49,969 bases of DNA, from NCBI RefSeq assembly GCF_024609785.1, contig NZ_JANHJQ010000032.1, positions 1 to 49,969 on the forward strand, written 5' to 3'. This document shows, piece by piece, positions 18,198-26,004 of the stretch. The notes under the pieces were generated by a model that made no database searches, was not told where the DNA came from, and worked only from the letters and a program-made list of their open reading frames with translations. The stretch comes from Pseudalkalibacillus decolorationis. Lineage in GTDB: Bacteria > Bacillota > Bacilli > Bacillales > Fictibacillaceae. Numbering within the stretch: position 1 is the first letter of the stretch; every line of letters starts with the position of its first letter. Both the position numbers and the translations under genes were made by a program.

Positions 18198-18992
18198 CTA
18201 GTCGAAGAAAGGTCGATCCTCGTTTATTTGTATTCGGCTAATTTTAGTAGCATGGCCAGTATTGCGTTCCAGATCAATAACGACCCCACTTAACTGTTCC
18301 CTTCCTTTTTCTACTTCAAACCTCACTGGAAGGCTAGTGAGAAATTTTTTCAGAACAGCTTCTTTACTCATACCTAGGATTCCGTCATAAGGTCCGGTCA
18401 TTCCTACATCTGAAAGGAAAGCCGTTCCATCCGGTAAAATCCGTTCATCTGCTGTTTGTACATGTGTATGAGTTCCAATGACTGCAGATACTCTTCCGTC
18501 CAAATACCAACCCATCGCTTGTTTTTCACTTGTCGCTTCAGCATGAAAATCTACAAATATGTATGGGGTACGCTTCTTAAGTTGTGTAATAATTTCATCT
18601 GCCTTTCTAAATGGGCAGTCTAGCGGGGGCATAAAGGTACGGCCCTGCATATTCACAATACCGAATTCCACGTCATTCACTTTTATCAGTGTATACCCTT
18701 GCCCCGGCGTATTCTCAGGAAAGTTTGCCGGCCGAACCATCTGTGGTACATCATCAATAAAATCAAAAATCTCCTTGTTATCCCACGTGTGGTTCCCCAT
18801 TGTGATAGCTTGTGCACCCCATTGCTTTAGATTACGGGTGATCTTCTCATTAATTCCTTTTCCATGAGAAGCATTCTCTCCATTTACGATAGTGAGTGTT
18901 GGCTGATACTTTGAACGTAGCTTTGGAAGATAGGTTTCTACCATTTTTCTTCCAGGTGCACCCACCACATCACCAATAAATAAAATTCTCAT
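18198..18992 (-). CDS. ymdB: YmdB metallophosphodiesterase
   Basis: 264 residues, calcineurin-like fold. Metal ligands are visible in FIGDVVGAPG, VNGENASHGKGI, MGNHTWDN and GTHTHVQTAD. In B. subtilis YmdB is a cytoplasmic 2',3'-cyclic-nucleotide phosphodiesterase required for biofilm and nanotube-related behaviour. AAAAGGAG precedes the ATG. It follows rny by 62 bp that contain the rny terminator, so expression may depend on read-through. Confidence 0.94.
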   Translation of the reverse strand: MRILFIGDVVGAPGRKMVETYLPKLRSKYQPTLTIVNGENASHGKGINEKITRNLKQWGAQAITMGNHTWDNKEIFDFIDDVPQMVRPANFPENTPGQGYTLIKVNDVEFGIVNMQGRTFMPPLDCPFRKADEIITQLKKRTPYIFVDFHAEATSEKQAMGWYLDGRVSAVIGTHTHVQTADERILPDGTAFLSDVGMTGPYDGILGMSKEAVLKKFLTSLPVRFEVEKGREQLSGVVIDLERNTGHATKISRIQINEDRPFFD

Positions 18993-19025
18993 TTATAATT
19001 CTCCTTTTATGTTATATATTCGTGT

Positions 19026-19056
19026 GAAAAAAAATAAAGTGGCGTATAGCCACTTT
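19026..19056 (-). terminator. rny terminator overlapping its stop codon
   Basis: AATAAAGTGGC-TATAC-GCCACTTTATT followed by Ts on the minus strand. The rny TAA is the first part of the stem, so terminating ribosomes would cover it. Confidence 0.8.
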
Positions 19057-20623
19057 ATTTCGCATACTCGACAGCTCTCGTTTCACGGATAACCGTGACC
19101 TTAATATGACCTGGGTAATCAAGCTGATCTTCAATTTTCTTCGTAATATCCCTTGCCAATCGATGTGATTCGATGTCATCAACCATATCCGGACGTACCA
19201 TGATTCTAATTTCTCGTCCTGCTTGGATCGCAAATGATTTTTCAACACCATCAAAGGATTCCGAAATTTCTTCAAGCTTTTCAAGCCTTTTAATATATGT
19301 TTCAAGTGTTTCTCTTCTTGCACCTGGTCTTGCAGCGGATAACGCATCTGCGGCAGCAACCAGAACTGCAACAATGGAAGTTGGTTCTGTATCTCCATGG
19401 TGTGAAGCAATACTATTAATAACAACAGGGTGTTCTTTATACTTCTCAGCTAATTCCACACCAATTTCAACATGACTACCTTCCACCTCATGGTCGATTG
19501 CTTTACCGATATCATGTAGCAACCCTGCTCTGCGTGCAACATTCACATCTTCACCAAGTTCAGCTGCCATCAGCCCTGCTAAGTAAGCAACTTCCATCGA
19601 GTGTTTCAATACATTCTGACCGTAGCTCGTTCGATACTTCAAACGTCCGAGTACTTTGATAAGGTCTGGATGCAATCCATGAACTCCGATTTCAAAGGTC
19701 GTTTGTTCCCCGACCTCACGGATATACTCATCAACTTCTCTTCTAGACTTATCAACCATTTCCTCGATCCGGGCAGGATGTATACGCCCATCAGATACGA
19801 GCTTATCGAGAGCGATTCTTGCAATCTCTCTACGAATTGGATCAAAACCAGAAAGAATTACAGCCTCAGGAGTATCATCAATGATAAGATCAATCCCCGT
19901 TAACGTTTCAAGTGTACGAATATTACGACCTTCTCGACCGATAATACGACCTTTCATTTCATCATTCGGCAGATTGACAACAGAAACTGTTGTTTCCGCC
20001 ACGTGGTCAGCAGCACAACGCTGGATGGCAAGAGATAATATCTCTTTAGCTTTCTTATCTGCTTCTTCCTTGGCGCGATTTTCACGTTCCTTCACCATAC
20101 TGGCAAGCTCATGATCAATCTCTTGTTGTGCTTGCTGCATGATTATCTGCTTCGCTTCTTCGCGGGAAATGCCAGATACTCGTTCAAGCTCCTTTTGCTG
20201 TTGCTGTAGTACCAGCTCCACTTTGCTTTCCATCTCTTCAATTTGTTGTTGTTTTTTGGTGAGAGAATCCTCCCTCTTTTCTAATGATTCCTCTTTTTTG
20301 TCCAAGGTTTCACTTTTGCGGTCAAGGACCTCTTCTTTTTGAACCAATCGATGTTCTTGTTTTTGAAGCTCAGTTCTGCGTTCACGAATTTCTCGTTCAG
20401 CTTCTACTCTTTGTTTATGGTTCTCGTCCTTAGCCTCGAGTAGTGCTTCTTTCTTGCTAGCTTCAGCTTCTCGCTTTCCGTCTTCAATAATTTGCTTTGC
20501 TGCATGCTCCGCACTGGAAATTTTCGCTTCAGCAATCGATTTACGAACAAGATATCCAACAACTGCACCGACTACTGCAGAGACAAGCAAAATGGAGATG
20601 ATGACTAGTATATTAATATCCAT
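19055..20623 (-). CDS. rny: ribonuclease Y
   Basis: 522 residues. An N-terminal membrane anchor (about 1-25) is followed by a long charged coiled coil (about 30-190), a KH domain ([15 protein letters not shown]) and an HD domain with [10 protein letters not shown]. RNase Y is the main initiating endonuclease of mRNA decay in Bacillus. ATG 20621-20623 follows AGGAGGTG at 6 nt; a GTG three codons earlier lies within that site. It has its own sigma-A promoter about 140 bp upstream. Confidence 0.97.
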   Translation of the reverse strand: MDINILVIISILLVSAVVGAVVGYLVRKSIAEAKISSAEHAAKQIIEDGKREAEASKKEALLEAKDENHKQRVEAEREIRERRTELQKQEHRLVQKEEVLDRKSETLDKKEESLEKREDSLTKKQQQIEEMESKVELVLQQQQKELERVSGISREEAKQIIMQQAQQEIDHELASMVKERENRAKEEADKKAKEILSLAIQRCAADHVAETTVSVVNLPNDEMKGRIIGREGRNIRTLETLTGIDLIIDDTPEAVILSGFDPIRREIARIALDKLVSDGRIHPARIEEMVDKSRREVDEYIREVGEQTTFEIGVHGLHPDLIKVLGRLKYRTSYGQNVLKHSMEVAYLAGLMAAELGEDVNVARRAGLLHDIGKAIDHEVEGSHVEIGVELAEKYKEHPVVINSIASHHGDTEPTSIVAVLVAAADALSAARPGARRETLETYIKRLEKLEEISESFDGVEKSFAIQAGREIRIMVRPDMVDDIESHRLARDITKKIEDQLDYPGHIKVTVIRETRAVEYAK

Positions 20624-20761
20624 ACCTTTCACCTCCTCTTGCTATCTACTTGTTGGTTGTAATTTTGAATAGTTTGTCATACAGCTAGCTATTCACATAC
20701 AGCTCATTTCATTTCATTGTTCAATCTAATAATTGTTAAAGTAATCAAACAATATACATTA

Positions 20762-20790
20762 ATTGTATAGATGTCTATTTTCAATGTCAA
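20762..20790 (-). promoter_or_regulatory. strong sigma-A promoter for rny
   Basis: Consensus TTGACA (-35, 20785-20790), 17-bp spacer, TACAAT (-10, 20762-20767). It lies in the 300-bp gap between recA and rny, leaving a leader of about 130 nt in which I saw no riboswitch-like structure. Confidence 0.75.
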
Positions 20791-20834
20791 GAGCTTACAG
20801 AGCGACTGTGCAAGTGAGTGCCTTCGTTTATAGA

Positions 20835-20882
20835 ATAAAAATAAAGACAAGCCTTTAAAAAACTTACAGGCTTGTCTTTATA
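20835..20882 (-). terminator. recA terminator
   Basis: AAAGACAAGCCT...AGGCTTGTCTTT perfect 12-bp arms followed by ATTTTTATTC on the minus strand, about 50 bp after the recA stop. Confidence 0.85.
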
Positions 20883-20931
20883 CATATAAAGATTCCACTC
20901 GGTACCCAAGATAGAAGCAGAGCCTGACTCT

Positions 20932-23804
20932 TTAGACGAGTGAGTCTTTCTCCTCTTCTTCAGCTGCAGCAGTTTCCACATTTAGCTGATAGTAGGACCT
21001 GAGCTGTTGATAGATTTCAGATTCGATCGCACCATTTTCCTTTAAGTACTGCTTGGCGTTTTCACGTCCTTGACCTAAACGTTCTCCGTTGAAGGAATAC
21101 CATGCACCACTCTTTTGAACGATATCAATTTCTGATCCGATATCAAGAATCTCACCTTGTCGTGAAATTCCTTCACCGTACATAATGTCGACTTCGGCTA
21201 CTTTAAACGGAGGTGCGACTTTGTTCTTCACGACTTTGATTCGCGTTTTATTACCAACCATCTCATTACCTTGCTTTAACGTCTCGGCACGACGTACTTC
21301 TAGACGTACTGAAGAATAGAACTTAAGTGCTCTTCCTCCAGGCGTTGTTTCTGGGTTCAGACTTGTTATCGTAAGGTTTTTTACCCTTACTTCTGTATGT
21401 TTCCATACAGCTCAGCATACCTTTTCACCCTCACCATATGTGCTAGGGTGGAGCGGCCTCGTGGATGGATTATATTCTCAAAAAGAGATTCACCATCTAT
21501 GCGTTGCCCCTGACCAATGTATTATCACAGGCCTTCGGTTCGGGTTACCTTATCCAATGAGACTTAGGCTTTCCCGCTTCATTCCGCTCTCATATTCCAT
21601 TAGATTTCTCTATTGGACGGCAAACTGCTTTATGTTATTCACAACTTGGTTATATTTCTGATTTAAATCTAGCTCCCAAATATAAAGTATCTTGTAACCC
21701 AATTCGTTAAAACATCCACGTTTCATTTTATCTTGTTTAATTTTGTTACGTTGAATTTCATCCTTAGGTCCATCATAAATACAAGGATTGCAATGCCAAT
21801 AATCACCCTGTACTTCAATGATTTTGTTATTAAATAATACAAAATCCGCAATAAATCCTCGAATGTTTACTTGCATCTTATATTCAATGTAGTAACGTTT
21901 AAGAATTTCCTCAACCTCACGTTCAATGTAAGTAGAAACATCCCTGTTAAGCTTAAGTTCATTAGCTTTAGTATGAATCGATTTAAACGTTCGATTTAAA
22001 TGTTGTGACATTTGAATCATCAATCCATGTTTATAATGAATCTCTAAATAAGAAATTTCAGAGTTGGACCAAACAGGTTTTTTAGTGTATTTCTTCAATC
22101 CCTCGTAAAACATCTTTTTTTGAATAGATTGTTTTGTTCTATTTAAAGAATCTGCGAGTTGTTGTTGATTAAACTTCATAAAATGTTCTTGTAAAAAAGA
22201 AATTTCCTCTTCGTTCCACACTTTACTAGAATGGGCATGATAGATAGTACTGTTTGTTTTTTCTCTTAACCCATAATATTCCGCCATTCTATACAAGGTC
22301 CCTAGGTTTATCTCAAGCTTTGAACAAATTTCATTTGGGGGTACCTTCTTGTAGTTATCCTTAAGAAATTGAATTTTTTCCAATGTCCATTTTCGTTTAA
22401 TACTATTAATTTTCTCTTTTGACTTTTTCAAGTTTAGCATCCTGGCTTTTCTTTCAATAGATCCAACAGTCCTACCTAATTTATCAGCCAACTCTGGGTT
22501 AGACATTAAATTATAGTTAACTGTAAGAAGAGTGAGGTCCTCAGTAGTCCATCTCTTTGTTTTTCTAATACCTAATCTACTTGCCTTTTGTTCAATTGAA
22601 CGTGGAGTCTTTCTTAAAATCATTGCAATCTGGGATAATTGCAAAGTTTTATAGTGTTTTTCGAGAAACTTTATCTCAGAATTTGACCAAGCAGCCATCA
22701 TATCACTTCCTATATTTAGGCTGAATGTAAACTATTTCAAGCAGCTAATTTACCGAACATAACGCCGACTTTCTCACGAATCTGGTTGATGAAGATCGCA
22801 ATCGTTTTCGATTTACTTATTGCACCAGATAATTTTCTTAATGCTTGGGACATTAGTCGAGCTTGAAGACCGACATGTGAATCTCCCATTTCTCCTTCGA
22901 TTTCCGCTTTTGGTACGAGTGCCGCAACGGAGTCGATGATGAGAATATCAACAGCACCACTTCGAACGAGTGCCTCTGCAATTTCAAGTGCTTGCTCACC
23001 CGTGTCTGGTTGAGATAGTAATAGTTCATTAATATCAACGCCTAGCTTCTCAGCATATACCGGATCGAGTGCGTGCTCGGCATCGATGAAAGCTGCTTGT
23101 CCGCCGTTTCGCTGTACTTCAGCAATGGCATGTAGAGCTACCGTTGTTTTACCAGAGGATTCGGGCAGGAATGTTATACACAAGGCTTTTTATCCTTGCT
23201 TCTGGAGGTCACCCTCATCATCATACACCCTGGTAAGCATATGACTACAGCTGGTCTATTCCAGCTCAGCTCAGCGTACATATTATCCCTCAGCACAATC
23301 TGTTAGGGAAGGGACACTCTTGGGCTTTGTCATAACTAGAGACAAAGTTGAGAAACACTGAGCCTTCTCAAGGTTTTATATTCTCACAAAGCTATTTTTT
23401 CAACTACTCGTCAAATATAATTTGTAAGTGTCAACCCCTACGCGTTACGGTACTTAAGGCTCTTTACTTCCTTAAGTTACCTCGGAATCGTCTCTTAAGA
23501 GATGTTCTCCGATTTTGCCCCTTTCAACTTATTCGTTTCCCAATAAGCGGGCGATTCGCTTAATCTTATAAAGTTATCATTGCCTTACTTTATTTTATTA
23601 AGCTGATAGTTCACCATATACCTCAATTACTCTTCCTCTCGGATAACCGCCTACACCTAGCGCAATATCGAGTGCAAGAGATCCGCTGGATGAAGTGGAG
23701 ACACGGCTTTCCGTTTGCTCTCCTAATTTCATCACAGATCCTTTACCGAATTGCTTTTCGATCTGTCGTAATGCCATATCTAGTGCTGCCTTACGATCAC
23801 TCAT
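20932..23804 (-). CDS. recA: recombinase A, split gene with three exons and two group I introns
   Basis: Exon 1 is 23613-23804 (64 codons), exon 2 is 22752-23165 (138 codons), exon 3 is 20932-21357 (141 codons plus TAA). Joined, they give a 343-residue RecA without frameshift or missing core segment: N-terminal [18 protein letters not shown], Walker A GPESSGKT (residues 64-71, made only by joining exons 1 and 2), [13 protein letters not shown] (Walker B region), [14 protein letters not shown] joined to NPETTPGG (L2 loop), and an acidic tail. Both exon junctions fall between whole codons, after a T and before the exon base that follows an intron-terminal G. RecA carries out homologous pairing and triggers LexA self-cleavage. 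AAGGAGTG precedes the ATG. Splicing is inferred, not shown. Confidence 0.93.
21358..22751 (-). mobile_element. group I intron 2 of recA, endonuclease-bearing (1,394 nt)
   Basis: It starts directly after ATGTTCGGT of exon 2 (U at the 5' site) and ends with G before AACCCAGAA. Only about 50 nt precede the internal gene (21610-22701) and 252 nt follow it, so most of the catalytic core would be 3' of the gene. The 3' part shares with intron 1 a GTATGCTGAGCTG-type motif (21410-21434 region) and a 3' hairpin GTAAGG-GTAAAAAA-CCTTAC (21370-21390), each at the same distance from the 3' site. Assignment to group I rests on splice-site rules, position in recA and the family of the endonuclease; no full secondary structure was folded. 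Confidence 0.85.
21610..22701 (-). CDS. intron-encoded homing endonuclease, five HTH repeats plus Vsr-like nuclease
   Basis: 363 residues. Five tandem Myb/SANT-like helical repeats start at W5, W51, W105, W162 and W211, following the pattern W-x4-I/L-x2-L...L/I-A-x2-L-x-R/K-x3-S-I-x2-K-A. The C-terminal domain (about 255-350) has [22 protein letters not shown] and GYKILYIWE, the Vsr/EDxHD nuclease arrangement of I-Bth0305I, an endonuclease encoded in a phage recA intron. Candidate catalytic residues are D286, E296, D300 and H303. AGGAAGTG precedes the tandem ATGs. It should cut intronless recA alleles at the exon 2/3 junction and drive homing by recombination; the target is inferred from location only. 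Confidence 0.88.
   Translation of the reverse strand: MMAAWSNSEIKFLEKHYKTLQLSQIAMILRKTPRSIEQKASRLGIRKTKRWTTEDLTLLTVNYNLMSNPELADKLGRTVGSIERKARMLNLKKSKEKINSIKRKWTLEKIQFLKDNYKKVPPNEICSKLEINLGTLYRMAEYYGLREKTNSTIYHAHSSKVWNEEEISFLQEHFMKFNQQQLADSLNRTKQSIQKKMFYEGLKKYTKKPVWSNSEISYLEIHYKHGLMIQMSQHLNRTFKSIHTKANELKLNRDVSTYIEREVEEILKRYYIEYKMQVNIRGFIADFVLFNNKIIEVQGDYWHCNPCIYDGPKDEIQRNKIKQDKMKRGCFNELGYKILYIWELDLNQKYNQVVNNIKQFAVQ
22752..23165 (-). other. recA: recA exon 2 (residues 65-202)
   Basis: Begins CCC GAA TCC, completing the P-loop, and ends ATG TTC GGT before the L2 loop. It holds most of the ATPase core, including [19 protein letters not shown] and [19 protein letters not shown]. Confidence 0.92.
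23166..23612 (-). mobile_element. group I intron 1 of recA, without an endonuclease gene (447 nt)
   Basis: It starts directly after TATGGT of exon 1 and ends with G before CCCGAATCC. It has no open frame of note, so it is a minimal ribozyme-sized intron. Motifs shared with intron 2 are GTACGCTGAGCTGAG (within 23269-23296), TGAGAATATAA, and a 3'-terminal hairpin GCAAGG-ATAAAAAG-CCTTGT (23179-23199) 13 nt from the 3' site. Only removal at these points restores GPESSGKT. Not folded computationally. Confidence 0.85.
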
Positions 23805-23835
23805 TTAATCACTCCTTTATTTTTAACCTAATCCC

Positions 23836-23864
23836 ATCATACCTTTTTTCATCCTATTTGCCAA
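23836..23864 (-). promoter_or_regulatory. sigma-A promoter for recA
   Basis: TTGGCA (-35, 23859-23864), 17-bp spacer, TATGAT (-10, 23836-23841) on the minus strand, 32 bp before the recA ATG. Confidence 0.75.
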
Positions 23865-23873
23865 TACTTTTTA

Positions 23874-23887
23874 CGAACATTCATTCG
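23874..23887 (-). promoter_or_regulatory. LexA (DinR) SOS box upstream of recA
   Basis: CGAATGAATGTTCG on the minus strand fits the Bacillus box CGAAC-N4-GTTCG with one mismatch, the same C-to-T change as I recall for the B. subtilis recA box. It lies 10 bp upstream of the -35 and overlaps the cinA stop codon. Confidence 0.75.
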
Positions 23888-25125
23888 CCTGTGGATTCTA
23901 GCAACTTTTTCAGGTAAAACAAACCATAATTAATCGTTCTTGTCCGTACTGCATTACGGTCTCCGGCTAAACGAAGTGGATAAACGAACGTCCCTTTTGG
24001 CGTTGCAATTCCTATAAATACAGTTCCAGATGGTTTGCCTTCCATTTCATTTGGTCCTGCAACTCCTGTAAATCCGATCCCATAATCACTATTGAATAAT
24101 TCACGGACGTTCTCGGCCATCAACTTCGCACAAGCCTCACTAACAGCACCGTCTTGGTCGAGGACTTGCTTTGGTATTTTCAATTGCTGTTCTTTAATTT
24201 CGTTTTGGTAACAAATGATCCCCCCCTGCAAGACTTGTCCTGCCCCGGAGATCTTCGTTATTTCATGACCGAAAAAACCTCCTGTTAAACTTTCTGCACA
24301 TGAAATGGTTTCATTTCTCACTTTTAATGTTTTCAGGACCTCATCTACGAGGGTCGTTTCATCGTATCCATAGAAATAGTCACCTACTCTATCGAAAATC
24401 TCCTGTTCAACCTTTTCAATCATTTCAATTCCTTTTGCGGTCGATTCACATTTCGCAGTTAACCTTAAAGTTACTTCAAAATTACCGGCTAAAGGAGCGA
24501 TCGTCGGGTTCGTTTGTTCATCAATCAGATCCATCAATTTTGTTTCAAGTGCAGACTCACCAATTCCATAAAACCTGAGAACACGGGAGTAAATTAATGA
24601 ATTATCCTCTCGAAAGCCCTGTAAAAAAGGCAGCCCATAGTTCATAAACATAGGCTGAAGTTCCTTTGGTGGTCCAGGAAACAGCATGTATAACTTGTTT
24701 TCAAGCTCTAGTCCAATCCCAGGAGCCATACCATTTTTATTCGGTAAAACTTCTGCTCCATCAAACACTAGTGCTTGCCGACGGTTGTTCTCTGACATCA
24801 CCTGCCCTGTTTTTTGGTAATAAGCCTCGATTTGTTGCATCGCATCCTTATTTTCTACAAGCGTAGTTCCAAGATGTTGCGCAATTGTTTCTTTCGTAAG
24901 ATCATCTTTCGTCGGGCCTAGCCCGCCAGTAAAAATCAAAAGATCTGATCTCTGTTCAGCTGTTTCAATTACCGATAATAACCGTTCCTTGTTATCTCCA
25001 ACTACAGAATGATAAAACACATTTATACCTTGCTCGGCAAGTCCCTTCGAAATAAATTGTGCATTTGTGTTTGCGATTTGTCCTAATAATAGTTCTGATC
25101 CTATTGCAATGATTTCTGCATTCAA
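23881..25125 (-). CDS. cinA: CinA, competence/damage-inducible NMN amidohydrolase-like protein
   Basis: 414 residues. The N-terminal MoaB/MogA-like (COG1058) domain has IGSELLLGQIANTNA and FTGGLGPTKDD. The C-terminal nicotinamide-nucleotide amidase domain has CAESLTGGFFGHEI and YQNEIKEQQL. Family members salvage NMN or pyrophosphatase-type substrates. The start is TTG (25123-25125) with AGAGGTG five bases upstream. It directly precedes recA as in many Firmicutes, where cinA and recA may be co-transcribed; here recA also has its own promoter. Confidence 0.95.
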   Translation of the reverse strand: MNAEIIAIGSELLLGQIANTNAQFISKGLAEQGINVFYHSVVGDNKERLLSVIETAEQRSDLLIFTGGLGPTKDDLTKETIAQHLGTTLVENKDAMQQIEAYYQKTGQVMSENNRRQALVFDGAEVLPNKNGMAPGIGLELENKLYMLFPGPPKELQPMFMNYGLPFLQGFREDNSLIYSRVLRFYGIGESALETKLMDLIDEQTNPTIAPLAGNFEVTLRLTAKCESTAKGIEMIEKVEQEIFDRVGDYFYGYDETTLVDEVLKTLKVRNETISCAESLTGGFFGHEITKISGAGQVLQGGIICYQNEIKEQQLKIPKQVLDQDGAVSEACAKLMAENVRELFNSDYGIGFTGVAGPNEMEGKPSGTVFIGIATPKGTFVYPLRLAGDRNAVRTRTINYGLFYLKKLLESTGE

Positions 25126-25155
25126 CTAAAGCACCTCTTTTATTGTGGAATTATA

Positions 25156-25227
25156 ATAGACTGACTCGTGTTAAGGTAATATGCACCTCGTGTTAAAAGG
25201 ATACTAAACCTGATTGAGTCAGTCTAT
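25156..25227 (-). terminator. pgsA terminator-like inverted repeat
   Basis: ATAGACTGACTC...GAGTCAGTCTAT, perfect 12-bp arms 48 nt apart, starting 14 bp after the pgsA stop. No T-run follows on the minus strand, so termination efficiency is uncertain. Confidence 0.5.
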
Positions 25228-25241
25228 ATTTGAGCTTGTTC

Positions 25242-25820
25242 TTATTTTGACTTCAGCATAATATGTTTGTTTTTCATAAAATAATCCCATCCTGAAAAGA
25301 CGGTGATGATAACCGCTGCCCATAATGCAATCGTAGCAAACGGTAAAGAAAGCCCTGTAAAAGGAACATTGTGCAAAAGAAGGGCTGCAATCGCAATGAT
25401 CTGAATCCATGTCTTTAATTTTCCTAGGTTACTCGCAGCTATAACATCCCCGTCACCTGCTGCTATCAATCTGAGTCCTGTAACTGCAAATTCCCTACTA
25501 AGGATAAGAATAATCATCCACGCTGGAGCAAGGTCCAATTCTACTAAACCGACAAAGGCTGCCGTAACAAGAAGTTTATCAGCTAGCGGATCAAGAAACT
25601 TCCCCAGGTTGGTTACCATGTTTAGCTTTCTGGCGTAATATCCATCAATCCAGTCTGTGCAAGATGCCACGATAAAGATGATTGCAGCTACAAAATGATG
25701 AACTGGAATTTCACCGGAAAGGACTTCAATGATGCCCCACTCAAAAGGAACCAACAAAATAATCATAAAAATGGGAATTAAGAGTACTCGAGATAGTGTA
25801 ATTTTATTTGGTAAGTTCAT
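25242..25820 (-). CDS. pgsA: CDP-diacylglycerol-glycerol-3-phosphate 3-phosphatidyltransferase
   Basis: 192 residues, integral membrane. The CDP-alcohol phosphotransferase motif D-G-x2-A-R-x8-G-x3-D-x3-D is visible in DWIDGYYARKLNM followed by GKFLDPLADK. About five or six hydrophobic segments are present. It makes phosphatidylglycerol phosphate, committing CDP-DAG to anionic phospholipids, and is essential in B. subtilis. AGGAGGC precedes the ATG. Downstream of rodZ and upstream of cinA, as in Bacillus. Confidence 0.96.
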   Translation of the reverse strand: MNLPNKITLSRVLLIPIFMIILLVPFEWGIIEVLSGEIPVHHFVAAIIFIVASCTDWIDGYYARKLNMVTNLGKFLDPLADKLLVTAAFVGLVELDLAPAWMIILILSREFAVTGLRLIAAGDGDVIAASNLGKLKTWIQIIAIAALLLHNVPFTGLSLPFATIALWAAVIITVFSGWDYFMKNKHIMLKSK

Positions 25821-25952
25821 AAAAGCCTCCTGTATTGATCAGCTCAAGCATGTATATTTTACCACAATCTCTTGAAAAGAAAACGTATTTTTAGTGATAC
25901 TGTAATTTCACTAGAAGTAATGAATAAGTAGGAATCTTCTCTTTAAATCCAA

Positions 25953-25989
25953 TAGAAAAGGGGTGGCTTATGATGATAAGGCCACGCCC
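25953..25989 (-). terminator. rodZ/ymfM terminator
   Basis: GGGCGTGGCCTTATC...AAGCCACCCC hairpin followed by TTTTC on the minus strand, 16 bp after the stop. Confidence 0.75.
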
Positions 25990-26004
25990 TGTATATGGAA
26001 TACT

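Noticed and set aside
19012-19425. Second reading frame over the 3' end of rny
   Set aside because: Shadow frame of the HD domain; composition is unlike a protein and it crosses the rny terminator.
23166-23612. Small protein genes inside intron 1
   Set aside because: Short frames there (for example plus strand 23348-23563) lack ribosome binding sites and recognisable motifs; the segment is better explained as ribozyme RNA.
20932-23804. recA as a frameshifted or insertion-killed pseudogene
   Set aside because: The three exons join in frame with every RecA motif intact, and both interruptions obey group I splice-site rules at exact codon boundaries. Decay would not leave such precise borders.
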